A stretch of DNA of 11,879 nt from Bacteroidota bacterium (lineage in GTDB: Bacteria; Bacteroidota; Bacteroidia; Flavobacteriales_F; PHOS-HE28), in assembly GCA_023412755.1 (NCBI GenBank), contig JAEZCB010000274.1, positions 1 through 11,879 of the forward strand, read 5' to 3'. This document shows positions 6,752-11,879 of the stretch, piece after piece (positions within the stretch are counted from its first letter, which is position 1; each line of letters opens with the position of its first letter). The position numbers were made by a program, and so were the translations under genes. Under the pieces are notes generated by a model. It had not been told where the DNA came from. It ran no database searches and was given only the letters and a program-made list of their open reading frames with translations.

Positions 6752-6869
6752 GTCAAGTCACATGCCAAACCTGCCCGATCCGCTGGAACCTGCGGCTGTC
6801 ACGGAGATCCGGAGATCGCCATACCGGCCATTTGTTGCCGCTCTGGTACAGATCATGGCGGCCGTGCCC

Positions 6870-6899
6870 TTGCCGGACGGGCGCCACCGGCTACATTTG
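6870..6899 (+). promoter_or_regulatory. Bacteroidota-type promoter for udk
   Basis: TTG at 6870-6872, a 19-base spacer, then TACATTTG at 6892-6899 match the Bacteroidota vegetative consensus (TTG ... TAnnTTTG with about 19 bases between). The box ends five bases before the udk ATG at 6905, so transcription would begin at or almost at the start codon. It is the best promoter in the window. Confidence 0.7.
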
Positions 6900-6904
6900 C
6901 GGCC

Positions 6905-7555
6905 ATGCACAAAGGGGCCTACCTCGTCGGCATAGCCGGCGGAAGTGGATCTGGCAAAACAAGCCTGGTACGCTCCCTGGAAAAGGCCCTTCCTGAAGGT
7001 TCTGTCTGTGTGATCTCCCAGGATGATTATTACCATCCCAAGGAAATGCAGGCCCTTGATCCCAACGGACGGCTGAACTTCGATCTGCCTGGGGCGGTGG
7101 ACCTTCCGGCATTGGAACGCGACCTGCGCACGCTCATCGCAGGAGGCTCGGTGTTCCGCAAGGAATACACATTCAATCAGGAAGGCCGGGAAGCGGGTCT
7201 GGTGGAATTGCGGCCGGCCCCGGTGATCATTGTGGAAGGCCTATTCATACTGCACCATGCCCCGGTCTTCGAGCTGTTCGACCTGCGTGTCTTCATAGAA
7301 GCATCCGAGGATGTGCAGCTACGGCGGCGACTGGACCGCGACGCACGGGAACGGGGTTATGGCGATGACGAGGTGTTGTACCAATGGGAGCACCATGTGC
7401 TGCCGGCGTACCGCCAGTACCTGCTGCCATACCGCCATCATTGTGACCTGCATGTGGTGAACGAACGCAGCTTCGAACAGGCCGCGCAAGTGCTGCGGGA
7501 CCATCTCTCTCGCATGGCCATGCGCGTGGAGCCGATCTCCCTCAGCGGCCTTTAG
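6905..7555 (+). CDS. udk: Uridine kinase family protein
   Basis: This 216-residue P-loop kinase of the uridine kinase / phosphoribulokinase family would phosphorylate uridine and cytidine with a nucleoside triphosphate in pyrimidine salvage, in the cytoplasm. Visible: Walker A GGSGSGKT at 12-19, SQDDYY at 38-43, the substrate-site block NFDLPGAVD (NFDxPxAxD pattern), a Walker-B-like VIIVEGLFIL strand, FIEASEDVQLRRRLDRDARERG (lid region with the conserved Arg cluster), and QYLLPYRHHCDLHV near the C-terminus. The length is typical. The frame continues upstream to 6662, but the P-loop position and the promoter ending at 6899 fix the start at 6905. Its last codons overlap nadD tail to tail. It is divergent enough from E. 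coli Udk that a related nucleoside kinase specificity is possible. Confidence 0.85.
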   Translation: MHKGAYLVGIAGGSGSGKTSLVRSLEKALPEGSVCVISQDDYYHPKEMQALDPNGRLNFDLPGAVDLPALERDLRTLIAGGSVFRKEYTFNQEGREAGLVELRPAPVIIVEGLFILHHAPVFELFDLRVFIEASEDVQLRRRLDRDARERGYGDDEVLYQWEHHVLPAYRQYLLPYRHHCDLHVVNERSFEQAAQVLRDHLSRMAMRVEPISLSGL

Positions 7556-8141
7556 CCGTGTAGAGCTTGTGTTGGCGCACGTAGCTCAGTACCTGCGGTG
7601 CCACCAGATGGTCCACAGGCCGCCAGTTCCGGATCGCCTCGCGGATCGCTGTGGATGATGTGTCCATCATGGGAGCATCGGAAATGATCCGCACGTTTTC
7701 ATGTCCGGCAAGATCGGCCGAACGCAAATGCTCCTCAAAACCCGGTCGTGGATACACCAGCAATTCATGGTGCTGCAGTATCTCACCCGCATTCTTCCAT
7801 GTATGGAAGGTCGCCAGGTTATCGCTGCCAATGATCAGGCTGAAACGATCATCCGGGAACCGCAGGCGCATGAAGGAAAGGGTATCCACCGTGTAATTGG
7901 GCCTGGGCAGGTCCAGCTCTATGCCGCTGGCCAGGATATTGTCCTCCTTCATCAACGCCAGCCGCACCATGGCCAGCCGATGGTCGTCCGGACTTCGGTG
8001 CATGCCGCTTTTGAACGGGTTCTCCGGCGTTACCACAAGCCATACCTGATCGAGGGCGGCATGGTCCCGCATATGCCGGGCCACCGCCACATGGGCGGCA
8101 TGCGGTGGGTCGAAGGTCCCGAAAAGGCAACCGATCCTCAT
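7542..8141 (-). CDS. nadD: Nicotinate-nucleotide adenylyltransferase
   Basis: A 199-residue enzyme that joins ATP and nicotinate mononucleotide to give deamido-NAD in NAD biosynthesis, in the cytoplasm. The nucleotidyltransferase signature GTFDPPHAAH is at 8-17 (GTFDPxHxxH), followed by VTPENPFKSG, IGSDNLATFHTW (substrate region) and, near the C-terminus, SSTAIREAIR (the ISSTxIR-type ATP-binding motif). The length is normal. Its ATG overlaps the gmk stop by four bases (ATGA), indicating coupled translation downstream of yicC and gmk. Its stop overlaps the convergent udk stop region by 14 bases, so the two mRNAs would be complementary at their 3' ends unless termination occurs within coding sequence. 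Confidence 0.95.
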   Translation of the reverse strand: MRIGCLFGTFDPPHAAHVAVARHMRDHAALDQVWLVVTPENPFKSGMHRSPDDHRLAMVRLALMKEDNILASGIELDLPRPNYTVDTLSFMRLRFPDDRFSLIIGSDNLATFHTWKNAGEILQHHELLVYPRPGFEEHLRSADLAGHENVRIISDAPMMDTSSTAIREAIRNWRPVDHLVAPQVLSYVRQHKLYTAKGR

Positions 8142-8707
8142 GCGCTCAGGAATTCCCGCACACGATCACATGCCTCGGCACATGCCCTGTCCAGGTCATC
8201 ATTCAACAACACCACGTCGAAGAGATCGGCATAACCCATTTCATGCATGGCCTTGGCCAGACGGAGTTGCAAATTTTCCGGGCTTTCGGTGGCCCGCTCC
8301 CGCAGGCGTGCTTCCAGTACATCCATGGACGGTGGTCTCACGAATATGGCCAGCGCGTTTTCACCGAAAGCCGCTTTGAGGTCCAGACCTCCCACCACAT
8401 CCACATCGAATATCGGGGTATGGCCTTCGTTCCATATCCGTTCGATCTCTGAACGCAATGTTCCGTAGTAATGCCCAGGGTAAACCTCCTCCCACTCCAC
8501 AAAGCCACCGATCTCCACCAGCTCCTTGAATCGTGCTTCGCTCATGAAGTGGTAATCGCGCCCATTCATTTCGTACGCACGTTGCTTCCGCGTGGCTGCG
8601 CTAACGGAGAACCGCAACCCAAGATCCTGGTCCAGCAGGTGGCGTACAATGGTGGTCTTGCCTGCGCCCGAAGGTGCCGAGAAAATGATGCACCGCCCCT
8701 CCTTCAT
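8138..8707 (-). CDS. gmk: Guanylate kinase
   Basis: A 189-residue kinase converting GMP (and dGMP) to GDP with ATP, an essential step in guanine nucleotide supply. The P-loop APSGAGKT is at 11-18. The GMP-binding block follows as SVSAATRKQRAYEMNGRDYHF, matching the SxSxTTRxxRxxExxGxDYxF pattern with Ala in place of the first Thr, then VEWEEVYPGHYYGT and FDVDVVGG (Walker B region). The length is close to the family norm of about 190-207. The ATG overlaps the yicC stop by four bases (8704-8707), and the gmk stop overlaps the nadD start in the same way. The yicC-gmk-nadD block is a familiar arrangement in Bacteroidota. Confidence 0.96.
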   Translation of the reverse strand: MKEGRCIIFSAPSGAGKTTIVRHLLDQDLGLRFSVSAATRKQRAYEMNGRDYHFMSEARFKELVEIGGFVEWEEVYPGHYYGTLRSEIERIWNEGHTPIFDVDVVGGLDLKAAFGENALAIFVRPPSMDVLEARLRERATESPENLQLRLAKAMHEMGYADLFDVVLLNDDLDRACAEACDRVREFLSA

Positions 8708-9573
8708 AGGATGTTCAAGACCTGCTCCTTCACCTTTTCCAGTTGATCCTTCATCATCACCACCAGACGCTGAATGGTGGCATCGTTCGCTTTGGAACCC
8801 AGGGTGTTGATCTCCCGCCCCATTTCCTGGCCAATGAAGCTGAGCTTACGCCCCTGTTGCGGATCGCCAGACATGGTCTCCAGAAAATATGTGCAATGGC
8901 TTCGCAGGCGCACCTTCTCTTCATTGATGTCCAGTTTCTCCAGATAATAGACCAACTCCTGCTCGAACCGGTCCGCATCCACATTCACCTGCAATTCGGC
9001 CAATTTGCCTTTTAAACGGTCGCGGGTACGGTCCATCCTCCCCTGGTCCAGCGTCTCCACTTCATCCAGCAATTGCTGGATACGGCCCACACGTGCCTTC
9101 AGATCATCGGCGAGCCGTGCACCCTCGCTTTTGCGGAAGCGATCCAGATCCTCCAAGGCGCTTGATATGGCCGCCCGCACCTTTGCCCACTCCTCCTCTT
9201 CGGCGGTCTCATTCGCCGTTACGAGCACATCGGGCATGCGAAGGACGTAGCCGAGCACATCCAAAGTGGACCTAGGAGACACCTCTTTCACCAATGTTGA
9301 AAGCTCCGCATGATAGGTGCGCACCAATTCCCGATCGAAAGTGGTACGCTTGGTGGCCTGCTGCCCTTCCATGGAGACATACAGCTCGATCTTGCCACGT
9401 ACCACGGTATCTCCCACCATCTGGCGCACTTCCACCTCCTTATCCTTGAATGGGCCCGGCAGGCGCACCAGCAGATCCAGCTGTTTGCTGTTAAGCGTAC
9501 GGATCTCCACGCCCACCTTGCGGTCCATGGCCGTGCCTTCCGCCCGGCCGAAGCCTGTCATGGATCGTATCAT
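8704..9573 (-). CDS. yicC: YicC/YloC family endoribonuclease
   Basis: A 289-residue protein with the YicC family landmarks: the N-terminal MIRSMTGFGRAEG, KQLDLLVRLP in the N-terminal domain, and the DUF1732 C-terminus with HCTYFLET, GRKLSFIGQEMGREINTLGSKAND and the closing KVKEQVLNI. E. coli YicC and B. subtilis YloC act as endoribonucleases; their physiological targets are only partly known. The frame continues upstream to 9663, but the conserved MIRSMTGFG start fixes 9573. A perfect -7 box (TACCTTTG) lies eight bases before this ATG. The gene begins 29 bases after the EamA transporter stop and overlaps gmk by four bases. Confidence 0.94.
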   Translation of the reverse strand: MIRSMTGFGRAEGTAMDRKVGVEIRTLNSKQLDLLVRLPGPFKDKEVEVRQMVGDTVVRGKIELYVSMEGQQATKRTTFDRELVRTYHAELSTLVKEVSPRSTLDVLGYVLRMPDVLVTANETAEEEEWAKVRAAISSALEDLDRFRKSEGARLADDLKARVGRIQQLLDEVETLDQGRMDRTRDRLKGKLAELQVNVDADRFEQELVYYLEKLDINEEKVRLRSHCTYFLETMSGDPQQGRKLSFIGQEMGREINTLGSKANDATIQRLVVMMKDQLEKVKEQVLNIL

Positions 9574-9581
9574 GCGCCGGC

Positions 9582-9589
9582 CAAAGGTA
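9582..9589 (-). promoter_or_regulatory. -7 element for yicC-gmk-nadD
   Basis: On the minus strand TACCTTTG matches TAnnTTTG exactly and ends eight bases before the yicC ATG, in the 29-base gap after the EamA gene. The nearest TTG upstream (9606-9604) is only 14 bases away, shorter than the usual 19, so the -33 side is weak. Confidence 0.5.
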
Positions 9590-9602
9590 GTGGCATGTTC
9601 GC

Positions 9603-10526
9603 TCAAGGCCGCCGCTGCTTCCTCCCCACCAGATGCACGCCCAGAAAGATGGCCGCCGCGCACAGCATTTGCGGCACACCTAAAGTGGCATCATACTCCC
9701 CGGGGATGCCAAGCCGGTGTGCCCCCAAACGCATGAATGCCCAGGAAAGCGTAACGGCCATGAGCGGCTGCATGTAGATATAGATCCCCACCAGGCTCGG
9801 CTCCACAACGCGTAGCGCCCAAGTGTTAAGCAGGTAGGCCACGAAGGTCACCATCACCACCACGAAGCCCAGCGCCATTCCGATGGGCAACGTGATCCCC
9901 GCCCAGTTCACAGCCAGCAGATCGCCCAGGCCCAAGGGGAGCACCACAAGCAGGCCGAACAGAAAGCACCAGGCCATTACGGTGATGGCGGAGTAGCGTG
10001 CCATCAGGGGTTTCACCATCACCAGAAAAAGCGCATAGCTGGCCGCGTTCACCAATATGAACAGGTCTCCCAGCCGGGAGCTGGTGCGGCCCGCATCCTC
10101 AGGTCCCAGCAACACCAGGGATACAGCGCCACCCGCACCCAACACCACGCCCAGGATCTTTAGCCAGGTCACACGCTCCCCAATGAGCATGGCGGAAAGC
10201 ACAAGCACCAGGATGGGTGAGGCCACCATGATGATGCTTGAATTGACCGGCGAAGTACGCATGAGCCCTTCGAAGAACATGGTCTGGTTGATCACCACAC
10301 CGAAGAGCGAGCACAGAAAAAGGCGGAGCAGGTCTGGCAAGGCCACTTTCTCCGGCCTGAAGAGGCGCAGCAGCCAGAACAGCAGACCCGCCCCCATAAC
10401 CCGCAGCAAAATGAACCCGGCGGGGGAGATCACCACCGGCATCAGCCCCTTCGCCACCACATAGTTGATCCCGTAGATCAGATTCACCGTGAATAAGGCA
10501 AGGTGGGCCAAAGAGCGGCGGGACAT
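9603..10526 (-). CDS. EamA-family (DMT superfamily) inner-membrane transporter
   Basis: A 307-residue polytopic membrane protein with about ten hydrophobic segments in two EamA repeats (about 6-138 and 153-300), the usual size and layout for drug/metabolite transporters of the RhaT/YdcZ-like group. Supporting motifs are NLIYGINYVVAKG in the first helix, SPAGFILLRVMGAG, INQTMFFEGL, SSIIMVASPILVLVLSAMLIGERVTW (end of repeat one with the typical GER) and GDLFILVNAASYALFLVMVKPL opening repeat two. The substrate cannot be inferred; relatives export amino acids or other metabolites. The frame is open to 10817, but hydrophobic sequence and homology start at ATG 10526, which clears the divergent gene's start. 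It lies 29 bases ahead of yicC on the same strand and may be transcribed with it. Confidence 0.88.
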   Translation of the reverse strand: MSRRSLAHLALFTVNLIYGINYVVAKGLMPVVISPAGFILLRVMGAGLLFWLLRLFRPEKVALPDLLRLFLCSLFGVVINQTMFFEGLMRTSPVNSSIIMVASPILVLVLSAMLIGERVTWLKILGVVLGAGGAVSLVLLGPEDAGRTSSRLGDLFILVNAASYALFLVMVKPLMARYSAITVMAWCFLFGLLVVLPLGLGDLLAVNWAGITLPIGMALGFVVVMVTFVAYLLNTWALRVVEPSLVGIYIYMQPLMAVTLSWAFMRLGAHRLGIPGEYDATLGVPQMLCAAAIFLGVHLVGRKQRRP

Positions 10527-10561
10527 GCAGGGACCGTTGCGAAATGACGGGTATCTTGGCC

Positions 10562-10582
10562 CCGCCCTTGGAAAGAGGGCGG
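10562..10582 (+). promoter_or_regulatory. Hairpin in the divergent promoter gap
   Basis: CCGCCCT and AGGGCGG form a perfect 7-bp inverted repeat around a seven-base spacer, 10 bases before the ATG at 10593. A TATCTTGG sequence at 10552-10559 (one mismatch from TAnnTTTG) would place this hairpin in the leader of the plus-strand gene. It could be an operator or a leader structure; chance is also possible in GC-rich sequence. Confidence 0.3.
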
Positions 10583-10592
10583 CGAAGTTAGA

Positions 10593-11801
10593 ATGTCCGC
10601 AGGCGAGGCAGCACCCGGCAAGGAGAAGGAGTTCCGTTCCAACTTCCGCATGCGCCGGGTAATGCTGCCGGTGATCATCGGCATGCTCGCCGCCGGCTGG
10701 CTGCTCTGGCGCGATCTCGGCAAGGAACGTTTCGAACTGGTGCTGGATGGGCCCGGCGAGTATGTGTGGGTGGGTTCCGAAGAAGGTGGCATGCCGGACC
10801 TGGGAGATCCCACCCAATTCGAATATGTGGGCGAGGGTGAAGGGCAGTACCGGCGTATGACAGCAACCCAGGTACTACGGTCCATAGAATGGACCTGGTA
10901 CAGCACCTTCTGGATGGCCATGGCCGTGATCGCCACCGCTTTCCGGGACCTGGGATATATCTACCGCATACGCGTACTGGCAGATGGCCGTCTCAACTGG
11001 CGGCAGGCCTTCGATGTCACCATGCTTTGGGAATTCGCCTCGGCGCTTACACCGAGTGTGGTGGGTGGCTCCGGTGTGGCCATGTTCATCATAAGCAAAG
11101 AAGGGGTGCCTCTGGGCCGTGCCACCTCCATCGTGCTGGTCACCGCGCTCATGGATGAACTCTTCTATGTGATCATGGTGCCATTGGTCTTTCTGGCGGT
11201 TGGCGCTGGACAACTCTTCCCCGAGCAGCTGGACAACGCCTTCTGGGGCCTGCCCATCAAGACCATTTTCTGGATCGGCTACAGCTTCATCCTGCTCATG
11301 GTGCTCGTCATCTTCTACGGTGTGTTCTTCAAGCCACGAGCATTCAAGTACATCCTGCTCAACGTGTTCCGGTTGCGTTTCCTGCGCCGCTGGCGACCGT
11401 TGGTGATCAAGGTGGGTGATGATATCGTGACCACCTCCGCGGAGTTGCGTGACAAGAGTCCTGGCTTCTGGTCCAAAGCCTTCCTTGCCACCGTATTCTC
11501 CTGGGGCTCGCGTTTTCTGGTGGTCAATCTAATAGCAGCGGCCTTCTTCTCAGTAAGCGACCACCTGCTACTTTACGCACGCCAGCTGATCATGTGGGTC
11601 ATCCTGCTGATCAGCCCCACACCAGGCAGCAGCGGTGTGGCCGAAGTGGCCTTCGCTGGGTTCTTCCGCGACCTGCTTCCCGCTGTAGGATTCATCGGGG
11701 CCATCGCCGTGATCTGGCGCCTGCTCAGCTACTACCTCTACCTCTTTGTGGGCACGATCGTATTGCCGAGGTGGCTGCGGCGCTCAGGAGCAAGAGCGTA
11801 A
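10593..11801 (+). CDS. UPF0104 / LPG-synthase transmembrane-region family protein
   Basis: A 402-residue polytopic inner-membrane protein resembling the membrane part of lysylphosphatidylglycerol synthase (PF03706-type; also called UPF0104/AglD2). Signatures are RDLGYIYRIRVL at 118-129, the ALTPSVVGGSG block at 151-161, FIISKEGVPLGRA, and SPTPGSSGVAEVAF from 341. There is no C-terminal aminoacyl-transfer domain, so it is not a complete MprF; relatives are proposed to move lipids or polyprenyl-linked intermediates across the membrane. After the first helix (about 23-39) there is an acidic, Gly-rich loop of some 60 residues (41-100) before the next helix, making it longer than many family members of about 300-330. 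It diverges from the EamA gene across 66 bases. A hairpin follows the stop. Confidence 0.85.
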   Translation: MSAGEAAPGKEKEFRSNFRMRRVMLPVIIGMLAAGWLLWRDLGKERFELVLDGPGEYVWVGSEEGGMPDLGDPTQFEYVGEGEGQYRRMTATQVLRSIEWTWYSTFWMAMAVIATAFRDLGYIYRIRVLADGRLNWRQAFDVTMLWEFASALTPSVVGGSGVAMFIISKEGVPLGRATSIVLVTALMDELFYVIMVPLVFLAVGAGQLFPEQLDNAFWGLPIKTIFWIGYSFILLMVLVIFYGVFFKPRAFKYILLNVFRLRFLRRWRPLVIKVGDDIVTTSAELRDKSPGFWSKAFLATVFSWGSRFLVVNLIAAAFFSVSDHLLLYARQLIMWVILLISPTPGSSGVAEVAFAGFFRDLLPAVGFIGAIAVIWRLLSYYLYLFVGTIVLPRWLRRSGARA

Positions 11802-11807
11802 GCGGTG

Positions 11808-11835
11808 CGATCATTGGGCACAGGCCGAATGATCG
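11808..11835. terminator. Inverted repeat after the UPF0104 gene, possible terminator
   Basis: CGATCATT and AATGATCG are exact 8-bp reverse complements with a 12-base loop, starting six bases after the TAA at 11799-11801. No T-run follows. The 44 bases from here to the window end hold no supported gene. Confidence 0.45.
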
Positions 11836-11879
11836 ACCCTGCTTATCCATTTACCTGCAGCCCATCCCGGATATGTGAG

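Noticed and set aside
6749..6764. Inverted repeat CATGTCAAGTCACATG next to the 49-codon gene start
   Set aside because: Only five base pairs with a six-base spacer; too weak to call an operator.
6662..6904. N-terminal extension of udk
   Set aside because: It covers the udk promoter, is antisense to the 49-codon gene, and precedes the normal P-loop distance from the start.
7701..8234. A 177-codon plus-strand frame opposite nadD
   Set aside because: It is antisense to motif-complete NadD and has no independent support.
9574..9663. N-terminal extension of yicC
   Set aside because: The conserved MIRSMTGFG start lies at 9573, and the extension overlaps the end of the EamA gene.
10527..10817. 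N-terminal extension of the EamA transporter
   Set aside because: It would overlap the divergent UPF0104 gene by over 200 bases and lacks membrane-segment character; the normal family start is at 10526.
11843..11879. Possible C-terminus of a convergent minus-strand gene (ending HIRDGLQVNG)
   Set aside because: Eleven codons without a recognisable motif; frames this short are open by chance, though the hairpin at 11808-11835 would suit a convergent pair.
1..11879. tRNA or rRNA genes, CRISPR arrays, transposases, phage or toxin-antitoxin modules
   Set aside because: No cloverleaf sequence, regular repeat-spacer pattern, transposase motif or phage structural gene was seen on reading. The two small genes at 6360-6751 have no toxin or antitoxin signature I recognise.

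Overview
The window looks like a chromosomal segment of a Bacteroidota bacterium, probably a high-GC lineage near Flavobacteriales; the phylum is inferred and the order is a guess. The signs are start codons without clear Shine-Dalgarno sequences, several copies of the Bacteroidota -7 promoter element (TAnnTTTG) a few bases before start codons, the linked yicC-gmk-nadD order, and many small secreted or outer-membrane proteins whose C-termini end in aromatic residues. I saw no tRNA, rRNA, CRISPR array, insertion sequence or phage structural gene. No stretch over 300 bases lacks a gene.

Layout. At the left edge (minus strand) lie the first codons of a secreted protein and, upstream of it, recJ. 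Divergent from recJ is a plus-strand run of five envelope genes (1981-6286): a DUF481-like beta-barrel, a lipoprotein joining a PEGA domain to a trypsin/HtrA-type protease, and three tandem paralogous small beta-barrels. The protease gene overlaps the first barrel gene in an ATGA junction, and a strong inverted repeat (6290-6312) closes the run. Next come two very small minus-strand genes (72 and 49 codons), each with its stop codon inside a perfect hairpin. A plus-strand uridine kinase gene with a near-consensus Bacteroidota promoter follows.

The right half holds a minus-strand housekeeping run, EamA transporter - yicC - gmk - nadD. The last three are joined by 4-base ATGA overlaps, and nadD overlaps the end of udk tail to tail by 14 bases. 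A plus-strand gene for a UPF0104/LPG-synthase-type membrane protein diverges from the EamA gene across a 66-base gap that contains a hairpin.

How the genes work together. RecJ acts in DNA repair; Gmk, NadD and Udk serve nucleotide and NAD metabolism; YicC belongs to an endoribonuclease family. The most novel part is the envelope run, where a periplasmic-facing protease lipoprotein is translationally linked to a family of related barrels. That it handles, matures or quality-controls those barrels is only an inference from the layout.
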